A stretch of DNA of 64,000 nt, from the NCBI RefSeq assembly GCF_000756655.1, contig NZ_ARXU01000002.1, forward strand, positions 1 through 64,000, read 5' to 3'. This document shows, piece by piece, positions 16,476 through 24,889 of the stretch. Position 1 is the first letter of the stretch, and each line of letters opens with the position of its first letter. Both the position numbers and the translations under genes were made by a program. Origin of the DNA: Alcanivorax jadensis T9. GTDB lineage: Bacteria; Pseudomonadota; Gammaproteobacteria; Pseudomonadales; Alcanivoracaceae. The notes under the pieces are model-generated. The model did no database searches. It saw nothing but the letters and a program-made list of their open reading frames with translations, and was not told where the DNA came from.

Positions 16476-17191
16476 TTACCGGTAGCGCCCGTCGCATCGG
16501 CGCAGAAATCGTTCGTACCCTGCATGCCAATGGCATGCGGGTCATCATTCATTATCGCAACAGCGGACAAGAGGCTCAGGCCCTGGCGGACAGCCTGAAT
16601 ACCTCGCGCCCGGATAGCGCAGCCATTCTTCAGGCGGATCTGGATCAGCCCGACCAGGTGCGGCAACTGGCCCAGGATGCCCTGGCCTGCTTCGGTCGCA
16701 TGGATCTGCTGGTCAACAATGCCTCCAGCTTCTATCCGACCCCCGTCGATCAGGCCGATGATGCCGACTGGGACAGACTGGTTCACAGCAACCTGCGCGC
16801 CCCCTTTATTCTCAGCCAGAAACTGGCCGGCGCACTGCGCCAGCAGCAAGGCAGTATTATCAATATTGTGGATGTCTACGCGGAAAAACCGCTACAAACC
16901 CATACCCTGTATTGCATGGCCAAGGCCGGACTGGCGATGATGACCCGCAGCCTGGCCCGCGAACTGGGTCCGGATATCCGCGTCAACGGCGTATCACCGG
17001 GTCCCATACTGTGGCCGGAGGCCGGGCAGATGAATCAGCAAGAGATTCAGGATGCCACTGCACTGAAACGCTGCGGCACACCGCAGGATATTGCCCAAAC
17101 CGTCTTGTGGCTGGGTACACAGGCGCCGTTTGTGACCGGCCAGATTCTGGCTGTAGACGGGGGACGCTCACTCACATTACAGGGAAGTTAA
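16454..17191 (+). CDS. Pteridine reductase-like short-chain dehydrogenase
   Basis: A 245-residue SDR. Cofactor motif [17 protein letters not shown] and the catalytic YCMAK are present. The arginine in TGSARRIG is typical of NADPH-dependent pteridine reductases (FolM/PTR1 type), which reduce dihydromonapterin or dihydrofolate. Location between cca and the folK-folB pair supports a folate/pterin role. It overlaps the cca end by 22 bases, so it is probably in the same operon. Substrate is inferred from family and context. Confidence 0.8.
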   Translation: MADPVALITGSARRIGAEIVRTLHANGMRVIIHYRNSGQEAQALADSLNTSRPDSAAILQADLDQPDQVRQLAQDALACFGRMDLLVNNASSFYPTPVDQADDADWDRLVHSNLRAPFILSQKLAGALRQQQGSIINIVDVYAEKPLQTHTLYCMAKAGLAMMTRSLARELGPDIRVNGVSPGPILWPEAGQMNQQEIQDATALKRCGTPQDIAQTVLWLGTQAPFVTGQILAVDGGRSLTLQGS

Positions 17192-17211
17192 ACGTTTTCA
17201 GGGGGAGCAGA

Positions 17212-17637
17212 ATGAAAGGACTCATTACACTACTGGCATTGCTGCCACTGCTCGCCAGTGCAGAGGTGTACCGCTGGCAGGATGCCGACGGTAACTGGCA
17301 CTTTGGCGATCAGCCGCCGCAGGAACAGCACGAGACACTGGACATCAAGGCGCCGCCCAAGATCGGCCAGGGCGAGCGAGTCCGCGAAATCAATGAACGC
17401 GCCTTAAGACTTCGACAAAGCGAAAAGGCACAGCAAAAAGAGCAAGCCTCAGAACAGCAAAAACAACAGAACGCCATAGCCAGGCAATGCCGGGAGGCCA
17501 AAGCACGGCTGAAACGCTTGCACGGCCGTTTCGTCTATCATGATGAGGATGGCTCCGTGAGCCATCCCACGCTGGACCAGGTGGAAATCGACAAGCAAGA
17601 GGTCCGCCAGTGGATTCAACAAAACTGCACATCCTGA
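17212..17637 (+). CDS. DUF4124-domain exported protein
   Basis: A 141-residue protein with a signal peptide (MKGLITLLALLPLLASA). A DUF4124 domain follows (EVYRWQDADGNWHFGDQPP), then a highly charged, Gln/Lys/Glu-rich coiled-coil stretch at about residues 70-105. GGGGGAG precedes the ATG. DUF4124 domains are small periplasmic modules of unknown function. The next gene starts on the last base of its stop codon and carries the same domain, so the two are tandem relatives at the N-terminus. Confidence 0.82.
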   Translation: MKGLITLLALLPLLASAEVYRWQDADGNWHFGDQPPQEQHETLDIKAPPKIGQGERVREINERALRLRQSEKAQQKEQASEQQKQQNAIARQCREAKARLKRLHGRFVYHDEDGSVSHPTLDQVEIDKQEVRQWIQQNCTS

Positions 17638-18560
17638 TGCGGCTCTTTCTCTGCATGGTGACGCTGGCAACGTCACTGGTTGCCTATGGGGATATTTACC
17701 AGTGGCGCGACGACAACGGCAAGCTGCACTTTGGTGACCGCCCACCGGAGCAGTCGACCAGCGAAAAAATCACACCGAAAACATCACCTGCCATACAGGA
17801 ACTGGACATTACGGTTCTGCACCAAGACTTCACCCTGCCCGATGCCGATGGTCTTCATGACGGCACCTTGCAGGCAATCCGCAGCATCTACCGGCGTTAT
17901 CGCAGCGATTTCGGTCTGGACCTGCATGGCACCGCTGAAGTGAACCTGTACCTGTTCAAACGACAAGCAGATTTCCGACAGTGGATGGTCGATCGCATCG
18001 GTACCAGCAACCCCAACTATGCGGGCGTCTTTATTCCCGCCAGCAATGAAGTGGCCGTGTGGCGCTGGGGAAACGATCAGCAAGTGGCACAAACTATCCT
18101 CCATGAAAGCAGCCATGTGCTTCTGTATCAGTTATCCCCGGCCTCCCCGGTCTGGCTGCATGAAGGACTGGCCCAGTATTTCCAGACCCTGGAAGTGCAG
18201 CCCGATGGCCGTCTGAAAGTGGGTACTCTGCCCGACGCTCAAGCCCGCATCCAGCAATGGATAGATGAGGGGCGGCTGATCACCCTCCGCCAATACCTTT
18301 CTTTGGATGATGCCCAGTGGCGGCGCATGGCCCACCAACTCGATGCCATCCCCTACACGGTCGCCTGGGCAACTACGGCTTTTCTGATGTCAAAGCCTGT
18401 CGGTCGCAGCACATTGCGCAAGCTGCTTCAGGAACTGGAAAAAACCGACCGCCGCCCCACGCTGAGAAGGATCGACCAGATCTATCCGGGTGGGCTGACA
18501 CGGCTGGAGTATGATTTTTTCCGCTGGGCGCAGAGTGACATGGCACCGCATTGGTATTGA
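17637..18560 (+). CDS. Exported DUF4124 plus gluzincin-type metallopeptidase-like protein
   Basis: A 307-residue predicted periplasmic protein. The ATG at 17637 overlaps the preceding stop (TGATG), and gives a signal peptide MRLFLCMVTLATSLVAYG. Residues 20-40 form a DUF4124 motif (YQWRDDNGKLHFGDRPPEQ). The C-terminal part carries HESSHVLLYQL followed by HEGLAQYFQ, the HExxH...E zinc arrangement of peptidase-MA-like enzymes. Substrate is unknown. Coupling with the previous DUF4124 protein suggests they act together on the same envelope target. Confidence 0.8.
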   Translation: MRLFLCMVTLATSLVAYGDIYQWRDDNGKLHFGDRPPEQSTSEKITPKTSPAIQELDITVLHQDFTLPDADGLHDGTLQAIRSIYRRYRSDFGLDLHGTAEVNLYLFKRQADFRQWMVDRIGTSNPNYAGVFIPASNEVAVWRWGNDQQVAQTILHESSHVLLYQLSPASPVWLHEGLAQYFQTLEVQPDGRLKVGTLPDAQARIQQWIDEGRLITLRQYLSLDDAQWRRMAHQLDAIPYTVAWATTAFLMSKPVGRSTLRKLLQELEKTDRRPTLRRIDQIYPGGLTRLEYDFFRWAQSDMAPHWY

Positions 18561-18649
18561 ACACAGCGGTAGGCTGCAACGCGAGAAAGGTTCAGTAAAA
18601 CGATCACCGTCCTGCCAGCGAACACAGGTTCAGCGCCCTATAAAGCTGG
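18561..18649 (+). other. Intergenic spacer before palindromic element
   Basis: No gene or terminator is evident. It belongs to a 393-base non-coding gap between the peptidase gene and folK, most of which is filled by the element at 18650-18896. Confidence 0.4.
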
Positions 18650-18896
18650 CTACAAAGCCGCTGTAGGAACGGAGCGTAGCGGAGTAACGCACGAAGTTCC
18701 GTGCGGCCCGAAGGGTGAGCGCAGCGAATAACACCTCTTGAGGGACGAATCCGAGCCTGGGCGAGGCGACAGAGATCGAGGTGCCGGCCATTCTTTCTGA
18801 AACCTGTCGAGTCCTGAGATTCCTGATCGCCCTCCGGGCGATTTCCACGCAAGCGTGGTTCGCCATGCAAGCATAGCTCCTACAGAGGCTTTGTAG
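18650..18896. mobile_element. MITE-like palindromic element, copy 1
   Basis: A 247-base non-coding element bounded by 19-base inverted repeats (18650-18668 and 18878-18896, one mismatch) containing CTGTAGGA. The interior holds a core starting GAAACCTGTCGAGTCCTGAG at 18799, also found at 39876 and 61779, and a CGCAAGCG hairpin. Three copies with the same core and similar edges but different left halves suggest a non-autonomous mobile family. No transposase is present in the window. Confidence 0.7.
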
Positions 18897-18943
18897 AGAA
18901 CAGGGGGCGGATCAATTTCTGGCCATTCCTTATCCCAAAAGCC

Positions 18944-18956
18944 TAGCTCGTAGCTA
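18944..18956. repeat. TAGCTACGAGCTA repeat at the folK stop codon
   Basis: On the minus strand the repeat TAGCTACGAGCTA begins exactly with the TAG stop codon of folK. The same 13-mer begins with the stop codon of the gene at 40034, and one base after the stop at 32232. Confidence 0.65.
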
Positions 18957-19460
18957 CGCCTCCAGCTCCACCACCCACAATGCCTGTCCGGAAAAATCTG
19001 TCTCTTCCAGCAACTGCCGGTAGGATTTGCCGATTTCCGGGTGGATGGCGTCGGGAGCCAGATCCACCAGGGGCTTGAGAACAAAGGCGTGCTTGAGGAT
19101 TTCGTCACGGGGAAGTTGCACCCCGTCGATATCGCCGGTGAGGTCGTTGTAAGTGAGAATGTCGATATCCAGGGTCCGGCTGGAAAATTTCTTTTCCCCA
19201 CGCACCCTGCCATGGTCTTTTTCCATATCGCGCAAGACGGCGGCCAGCTCACCCACGGACAAGGCAGTGTCGATTCCGACCACCAGGTTGTAGAAGGCAT
19301 CGCCAGAAAAACCCACCGCTTCGCTTTCGTACACCGGGCTGACCGCCAACTCACCGAAGGCGGCAGCCAGTGCCTGCAGACCGGAACGGATATTGTGCTC
19401 CCGGTCGATATTGGAGCCCAGGCTAAGGTACACCCGGGCGGATTGATCCGTATTACCCAT
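18954..19460 (-). CDS. folK: 6-hydroxymethyl-7,8-dihydropterin pyrophosphokinase
   Basis: A 168-residue folate-pathway enzyme transferring pyrophosphate from ATP to the pterin. YLSLGSNI at the N-terminus, the pterin-binding region around YESEAVGF, and the ATP/Mg motif RTLDIDILTYND are conserved. The start overlaps the folB stop by eight bases; the two encode consecutive steps. Its TAG stop is also the first codon of a dispersed repeat, so the extreme C-terminus (VVELEA) may have been reshaped. Confidence 0.95.
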   Translation of the reverse strand: MGNTDQSARVYLSLGSNIDREHNIRSGLQALAAAFGELAVSPVYESEAVGFSGDAFYNLVVGIDTALSVGELAAVLRDMEKDHGRVRGEKKFSSRTLDIDILTYNDLTGDIDGVQLPRDEILKHAFVLKPLVDLAPDAIHPEIGKSYRQLLEETDFSGQALWVVELEA

Positions 19461-19815
19461 TGGGTTTTTGACCCCTTTCGATGATCACGCCCACATCCCG
19501 CGACCCACGCAGGGCGCCGGGCTTACTCAGCCGCAGTTTCAGCCAGGGCACATTGAATTCACCAATCACCAGCTGAGCCACGTTTTCCGCCAGGGTTTCC
19601 ACCAGCTGGAATTCGCTGCCTTCGATAAACGCAATCACACGCTTGCCGATGGCCTTGTAGTCCAGCGCATCGTCGATATGGTCCGACGCCGCGCCTTTGC
19701 GGATATCCGCTGCCATTTCCAGATCCAGGCTGACAGTCTGACGAATACGCCGCTCCCAGTCGAAAATCCCGATCACGGTATCCACTTTCAAATCATTGAT
19801 ATAAACAATGTCCAT
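19453..19815 (-). CDS. folB: Dihydroneopterin aldolase
   Basis: A 120-residue enzyme producing 6-hydroxymethyl-dihydropterin from dihydroneopterin. The family start MDIVYINDLKVDTVIGIFDWER, the catalytic Lys in LDYKAIGKRV, and the C-terminal KPGALRGSRDVGVIIER are present. GAGGG precedes the ATG. It is transcribed with folK and divergently from plsY across about 180 bases. Confidence 0.95.
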   Translation of the reverse strand: MDIVYINDLKVDTVIGIFDWERRIRQTVSLDLEMAADIRKGAASDHIDDALDYKAIGKRVIAFIEGSEFQLVETLAENVAQLVIGEFNVPWLKLRLSKPGALRGSRDVGVIIERGQKPNG

Positions 19816-19992
19816 ACTCGCCCTCTTGGCGCAGATTTCACGGGGAAGCGACTTTCCATCTTCATGAATCCCACTTTGGGCAATCAGATGTTACGCTTGC
19901 AACGCAGGCAGGCGTGTCGCCATGTGTACAATTAACGCCTGCCAAGCATGCAGAATTCGCCACCCCGGCGATGTGAAGGGAGATTATAGCCG

Positions 19993-20607
19993 GTGCAAGC
20001 AGGGACATTACAGGATGTGTGGTATTGGTTGCTGCCATTGTGCGTGGCCGGCTATCTGATGGGCTCCATTTCCAGTGCGATTCTGGTGTGCCGACTGTTC
20101 GGCTACCCGGACCCGCGCACCGAGGGCTCCAACAACCCCGGCGCCACCAATGTGCTGCGTATCGGCGGCAAGCCCGCCGCAGCGCTGACACTGCTGGGGG
20201 ACGTACTCAAAGGGGTGGTCCCGGTGGTGCTGGCCCACTACCTGGGCATGGGCCCGTTCGTGGCCGCACTGGTGGGTACCTTTGCCTTTCTCGGCCATCT
20301 GTTTCCGGTGTTTTTCCACTTCCAGGGCGGCAAGGGTGTGGCCACAGCCTTCGGCCTATTGTTTGCCCTGCACTGGCCCAGCGGCCTGGTGGCGGGTGTC
20401 GTCTGGCTGCTGGTCTTCGCCCTCACCCGCATTTCGTCCCTGGCCTCATTAAGCGCCTTCGTGGTTGCCCCGGCCTGCATCTTCGCCTGGCTGCCCCAGG
20501 CCTTCTGGCCGATGCTGGCACTGTCACTGGTCATGATCCTGCGCCATCGCAGCAACCTGCAAAAACTCCTGCGCGGGGAAGAACTGGGGTTCAGGAAGAA
20601 GGATTGA
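19993..20607 (+). CDS. plsY: Glycerol-3-phosphate acyltransferase PlsY
   Basis: A 204-residue integral membrane enzyme that acylates glycerol 3-phosphate using acyl-phosphate, the first step of phospholipid synthesis. Three conserved cytoplasmic motifs are seen: GSISSAILVCR, GSNNPGATN and GGKGVAT. The start is GTG, with AGGGAG about ten bases upstream. The TGA stop is followed immediately by a dispersed repeat (GTTGCAAG...). Divergent folB and convergent tsaD flank it, the usual neighbourhood. Confidence 0.95.
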   Translation: MQAGTLQDVWYWLLPLCVAGYLMGSISSAILVCRLFGYPDPRTEGSNNPGATNVLRIGGKPAAALTLLGDVLKGVVPVVLAHYLGMGPFVAALVGTFAFLGHLFPVFFHFQGGKGVATAFGLLFALHWPSGLVAGVVWLLVFALTRISSLASLSAFVVAPACIFAWLPQAFWPMLALSLVMILRHRSNLQKLLRGEELGFRKKD

Positions 20608-20813
20608 GTTGCAAGTTTCAAGTTGAAAGTTACAAGGCGCGGATCACGGCAGCAGCCAACCGTTAACCAGTATCGCCGCGCCTCTGGGGAAGGAAAGCGC
20701 TCCCTCGTATCTTTGTGCTCGTTTCTTTAGTGCCTGGCGGCGCGGATCAGAAGTTGCCGAATAGCACCGGAATTGGCTCGCGCCTTGCGGCTTTCAACTT
20801 TCAACTTGCAACT
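20608..20813. repeat. 206-base element with CAAGTTGAAAG inverted ends
   Basis: Imperfect inverted arms (about 20608-20641 and 20779-20813) use the same GTTGCAAGTTGAAAG vocabulary as the element at 14843-15022. The left arm begins at the base after the plsY stop codon. The right arm reaches 20 bases into tsaD and encodes its last residues. The interior shows no gene. Confidence 0.65.
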
Positions 20814-21831
20814 TCTCCAGCTCCGTCAGCGGCCAGCGCGGCCGGACCTTGATGGGTAACTCCGCACTTTCCCCCGCCTGCAGGCGCAGGGCGCCGGCAA
20901 AGGCGATCATGGCGCCATTGTCGGTGCAGTACTGAGGCGCGGGGTAGAACACCTGCACTCCACGCTTCTTCATCTGCTCGGCCAGCTTGGCCCGCAACGC
21001 CCGATTGGCACTGACGCCGCCAGCCATTACCAGCCGCTTGTCGCCAGTCTGCTCCACCGCCCGGCGACACTTGATTACCAGGGTATCCACTGACGCTTCT
21101 TCGAACGCCAGGGCAATATCTGCCCTGTCCTGCTCGCTGAGCGCATCCTTGCCGCCCAGGTCGTTGATGGTATTGAGTGTGAACGTCTTCAGGCCAGAAA
21201 AGCTCATATCCAGGCCAGGGCGGTCCGTCATCGGTCGAGGGAAGCGGAACCGCCCCGGTGTCCCTTTTTCCGCCAGCGCGGCAATGCGCGGGCCACCGGG
21301 ATAGCCCAACCCCATCATCTTGGCCGCCTTGTCAAAGGCCTCACCGGCGGCATCATCCACGGATTCACCGAGAATGGCGTAATCACCCAGTGAGCGGGCC
21401 TCGAGCAACAGGGTATGGCCACCACTGACCAGCAGGGCGACAAAGGGAAAGGCCGGCGCATCGGGCTCCAGCAATGGCGCCAGCAGGTGGCCTTCCATAT
21501 GGTGCACTTCCACGGCGGGGATCCCCCAGCCAAAGGCCAGTGAACGGGCCACGCCGGCGCCCACCAGCAACGCTCCCGCCAAACCCGGACCCGCAGTATA
21601 GGCAATACCATCAAGCTGATCCGCAGTGGTATCGGCGTCCGCCATCACCTGTTTCACTAGGGGCAGTACCCGCTGCACATGGTCGCGGCTGGCCAGCTCC
21701 GGCACCACGCCGCCAAAGCGGGCATGCATCTCCACCTGGCTGTACAGGGCCTGTCCCAGCAGACCGGCATCGGTGTCATAAATGGCCACCCCGGTCTCGT
21801 CACAGCTTGATTCAATACCCAATACACGCAT
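20794..21831 (-). CDS. tsaD: tRNA N6-adenosine threonylcarbamoyltransferase
   Basis: A 345-residue ASKHA-fold enzyme completing t6A37 synthesis on ANN-decoding tRNAs. The start [19 protein letters not shown], the metal-binding HHMEGH, and the nucleotide loops ([20 protein letters not shown]) are intact. The start at 21831 matches the family; the frame extends further upstream without support. The last residues (KLQVES) are encoded by the dispersed GTTGCAAGTTGAAAG repeat, so the native C-terminus has been replaced or extended. Confidence 0.96.
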   Translation of the reverse strand: MRVLGIESSCDETGVAIYDTDAGLLGQALYSQVEMHARFGGVVPELASRDHVQRVLPLVKQVMADADTTADQLDGIAYTAGPGLAGALLVGAGVARSLAFGWGIPAVEVHHMEGHLLAPLLEPDAPAFPFVALLVSGGHTLLLEARSLGDYAILGESVDDAAGEAFDKAAKMMGLGYPGGPRIAALAEKGTPGRFRFPRPMTDRPGLDMSFSGLKTFTLNTINDLGGKDALSEQDRADIALAFEEASVDTLVIKCRRAVEQTGDKRLVMAGGVSANRALRAKLAEQMKKRGVQVFYPAPQYCTDNGAMIAFAGALRLQAGESAELPIKVRPRWPLTELEKLQVES

Positions 21832-21882
21832 GATGCTCACCCCTTGAAATACGGGCGCCATGATAGCGCCGGACGACCGGAT

Positions 21883-21910
21883 TTGCATTTATTCCTAACT
21901 CAGGTAGAAT
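21883..21910 (+). promoter_or_regulatory. Sigma-70 promoter for rpsU
   Basis: TTGCAT and TAGAAT separated by 16 bases, about 80 bases upstream of rpsU, in the divergent spacer with tsaD. It matches the expected main promoter of the rpsU-dnaG-rpoD block. Confidence 0.6.
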
Positions 21911-21991
21911 CCCCGCCTTCGCCGCACCCGGGACCACCTGAGCCCGCGGCGAATCCATATAACCCAAAGACTTTTAGGAAGGTGATTCTTC

Positions 21992-22207
21992 ATGCCTCAG
22001 GTGAAGGTGAAAGAAGGCGAACCGTTTGATGTGGCCCTGCGCCGTTTCAAGCGTGGCTGTGAAAAAGCGGGTGTTCTCTCTGAAGTGCGTCGTCGCGAGC
22101 AATATGAGAAGCCCACCCAAGAGCGTAAGCGCAAACGTGCCGCAGCCGTCAAGCGTCACCTTAAGAAACTGCAGCGTGAGCAGCTTGCACGCAAACGTCT
22201 CTACTAA
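21992..22207 (+). CDS. rpsU: 30S ribosomal protein bS21
   Basis: A 71-residue, very basic ribosomal protein of the small subunit platform. [17 protein letters not shown] and the Arg/Lys-rich C-terminus ([12 protein letters not shown]) are characteristic, and the ending RKRLY is standard. It opens the macromolecular synthesis block followed by yqeY, dnaG and rpoD. AGGAAGGTG precedes the start. Confidence 0.98.
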   Translation: MPQVKVKEGEPFDVALRRFKRGCEKAGVLSEVRRREQYEKPTQERKRKRAAAVKRHLKKLQREQLARKRLY

Positions 22208-22220
22208 GGTAGACGTCTGA

Positions 22221-22667
22221 ATGAGTGCGCTCAAAGAGCAGCTCACTGCAGCCATGAAAGACGCCATGCGTGCTAAAGAAAAGGCACGTCTTGGCGTTTT
22301 TCGTATGGCGCTGTCAGCGATCAAGCAAATCGAAGTAGATGAGCGCATCGAGCCCGATGACGCCCGTGTACTGGCGTTGCTCGACAAGCTGATCAAGCAG
22401 CGCAAGGATTCTGCGACTCAATACCGCGATGCGGGCCGTCCGGAACTGGCGGAAACCGAAGAAGCGGAAATCGTAGTACTCCAGGAATTCCTCCCCACCC
22501 AACTGAGCGACGCAGAAGTGGACGCTCTAATTGATGATGCCATCTCCCAGACCGGTGCCGCTGGCATGCAGGACATGGGCAAGGTAATGGGCATCCTCAA
22601 GCCGCAACTGCAGGGCCGTGCCGACATGGGCGCCGCCAGTGGCAAGGTTCGCGCCAAGCTGAACTGA
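22221..22667 (+). CDS. GatB/YqeY domain protein
   Basis: A 148-residue protein with the YqeY fold related to the tRNA-binding tail of GatB. The motif RMALSAIKQIEVDERIEPDD and the C-terminal GKVMGILKPQLQGRADM are typical. Its role is unsettled; a link with tRNA-dependent amidation has been proposed from the domain. It starts 13 bases after rpsU and is probably cotranscribed with it. The rpsU-yqeY-dnaG order is common in pseudomonads. Confidence 0.93.
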   Translation: MSALKEQLTAAMKDAMRAKEKARLGVFRMALSAIKQIEVDERIEPDDARVLALLDKLIKQRKDSATQYRDAGRPELAETEEAEIVVLQEFLPTQLSDAEVDALIDDAISQTGAAGMQDMGKVMGILKPQLQGRADMGAASGKVRAKLN

Positions 22668-22804
22668 TCCCCACGGTCACCCAGCCTGACCGGTTTTATT
22701 CGACTCTTTTCCTCTCAATCCATACTGACTTCGTACGGCGAACGGAACTACCGCCAGTTACCGCTTTCTGTTTGAATAGCCTCCCATCTGGCAGAATCTG
22801 ACCC

Positions 22805-24706
22805 ATGGCACGCATTCCGGAAAATTTCGTACAGGACCTGTTAGCCCGCACCGACCTGGTGGAGCTGATCGACTCCCGCGTGCCCCTGAAAAAAACCGGC
22901 CGCAACTACAGCGCCTGCTGCCCCTTCCATCAGGAAAAGACCCCGTCGTTCACGGTCGCCCCGGACAAGCAGTTCTACTACTGCTTTGGCTGCGGCGCTT
23001 CCGGCAATGCGGTGGGCTTCCTGATGGAATACGAACATCAGAGCTTCCCGGAAGCAGTGAAACAGCTTGCTGGCCGCGCCGGCATGGAAGTGCCGGAAAG
23101 CCGCCCGGAAACCCCCGCCGACCGTCAGAAAAAAGACCGCCTGCAGTCCCTCTACGACCTGCTCAGCCGGGCCGAAAAGTTTTATTGCCAGCAACTGCGC
23201 CAGGCGCCGGAAAAGCAGAAAGCGGTCACCTATCTGAAGGGGCGGGGACTCAGCGGGGAAATCGCCAAACGCTTCGGGGTCGGCTTTGCGCCACCGGGTT
23301 ACGACAATCTGATTGGCGGTTTGTCGCTTACCGAAGCCGGTCTGGAGCAGGCCCTGACCGCCGGTTTGCTGGTGCGCCGGGACGACACCGGGCGCACCTA
23401 TGACAAGTTTCGCGACCGCATTATCTTTCCGATCCGTGACTCCCGTGGGCGTACCATCGGCTTTGGTGGACGGGTACTCGGCGACGGCAAACCCAAATAC
23501 CTGAACAGCCCGGAAACCCCGGTCTTTCACAAGGGCCAGGAGCTCTACGGTCTGTGGGAATGGCGTCAGAGCCGCGATCGCAGCGACCGGCTCTACGTGG
23601 TGGAAGGCTACATGGACGTGATCGCCCTGGCCCAGCACGGAGTGCCCAATGTGGTCGCCACCCTGGGCACTTCCACCAGCGAAGATCACGCCCGCAAGCT
23701 GTTCCGCCAGGTCAACGAAGTCGTGCTCTGCTTTGACGGCGACAAGGCCGGGGTCAGTGCCGCCTGGCGCGCCCTGGAATCCCTGCTGCCGGCACTGGAC
23801 GACGGCAAACAGGTGCGCTTCCTGTTCCTGCCGGACGGCGAGGACCCGGATACTCTGGTCCGACAACAGGGCCCGGAAGCCCTGCGGGCGCTCACGGATA
23901 AGGCCGACGCGCTCTCCACCTACCTGTTCCGGCATTTGTCCGAAGGCCTGGATCTGGCCACGGTGGACGGTCGCGCCCGTCTGGCCCGACTGGCCCTGCC
24001 CTACCTGGACAAGCCCGCCGGACCGGTCTACCGGGCACTGCTTACCCAGGAACTGTCGCAGCTGACTCGTCTGGACAAGGAGTCGCTGACGCAATTGAAG
24101 CCGGCCCCCAAAACGGGGCCTGCTCCAGCCCCGCGCCCCAGGCCCGAGCCGGCACCGCATGACGACTTCATGCCCATGGATGGCGGTGAATCGATGCCGC
24201 CACCGGACGACTACTACCCGGCAGATAACCACTACTCGCCACGACCTCCCAGCCGCCCCGCCCGCTACCAGGATGGCAGCCGCAAGGGCCCCATGACCCT
24301 GCCGGAACGGCTGGTATTGGTACTGCTGGATTACCCGGAGCTGGTGGAAGCGCACCCTCTTCCCGACGGTGTAGAGCTACTCCCCATGCCCCACATCGAC
24401 CTGCTGATACAGGTGGCCGGCCTGTGCCGGCAGAATCATGGGCCCGCCGCCCTGCTGGGCGCCCTGATGGCACTGGAACAGGGCGAAACCCTGTCCCGTC
24501 TGCTCAAGGCCAGCCTCAAACCGCCCATGCAGAAAGAGATGGCCGCACGACTGTGGCAGGATGCCCTATCCCAGCTGGAAGTCGCCCGCCTGGAAGCCGC
24601 CCTTCACGAAATGGAGCAGGCCGGCATCCCCGACACCGCCCAGTGGCAGGAGCTGCACAGAGCCCTGGCCGAAGCTCGCCAGCACGCTCGCCAGCCTCTC
24701 AACTAG
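22805..24706 (+). CDS. dnaG: DNA primase
   Basis: A 633-residue primase synthesising RNA primers at the replication fork. The N-terminal CHC2 zinc ribbon is complete (C39, H42, C60, C63), followed by the TOPRIM core with VVEGYMDVIALAQ and the acidic CFDGDKAG. A Pro-rich linker (about residues 440-500) joins a C-terminal helicase-binding domain. It sits 137 bases after yqeY. No strong ribosome binding site precedes the ATG, which suits low expression of primase relative to its neighbours. Confidence 0.97.
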   Translation: MARIPENFVQDLLARTDLVELIDSRVPLKKTGRNYSACCPFHQEKTPSFTVAPDKQFYYCFGCGASGNAVGFLMEYEHQSFPEAVKQLAGRAGMEVPESRPETPADRQKKDRLQSLYDLLSRAEKFYCQQLRQAPEKQKAVTYLKGRGLSGEIAKRFGVGFAPPGYDNLIGGLSLTEAGLEQALTAGLLVRRDDTGRTYDKFRDRIIFPIRDSRGRTIGFGGRVLGDGKPKYLNSPETPVFHKGQELYGLWEWRQSRDRSDRLYVVEGYMDVIALAQHGVPNVVATLGTSTSEDHARKLFRQVNEVVLCFDGDKAGVSAAWRALESLLPALDDGKQVRFLFLPDGEDPDTLVRQQGPEALRALTDKADALSTYLFRHLSEGLDLATVDGRARLARLALPYLDKPAGPVYRALLTQELSQLTRLDKESLTQLKPAPKTGPAPAPRPRPEPAPHDDFMPMDGGESMPPPDDYYPADNHYSPRPPSRPARYQDGSRKGPMTLPERLVLVLLDYPELVEAHPLPDGVELLPMPHIDLLIQVAGLCRQNHGPAALLGALMALEQGETLSRLLKASLKPPMQKEMAARLWQDALSQLEVARLEAALHEMEQAGIPDTAQWQELHRALAEARQHARQPLN

Positions 24707-24789
24707 GAAAAACACATAAATATATGATTTTCTTAGAAAAACAAACTGACAATAATTCAGCACCATCAGGCCGGTAGTCTTGCAATTAC

Positions 24790-24818
24790 TGGCCGAGATC
24801 CCCATATACCGGTATAAT
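24790..24818 (+). promoter_or_regulatory. Promoter upstream of rpoD with palindromic -10 region
   Basis: A TATAAT -10 at 24813-24818 with a weak -35 (TGGCCG, 24790-24795) at 17 bases. The -10 is embedded in the perfect 12-base palindrome TATACCGGTATA (24805-24816), which could be an operator. It would allow rpoD expression independent of dnaG. Confidence 0.55.
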
Positions 24819-24889
24819 ACGCCGTTTTCCCACGCCACAATCCGCTAGTCAGCCACGGCAAGCTAGCACGACGTTACGGGCTTTATTGC

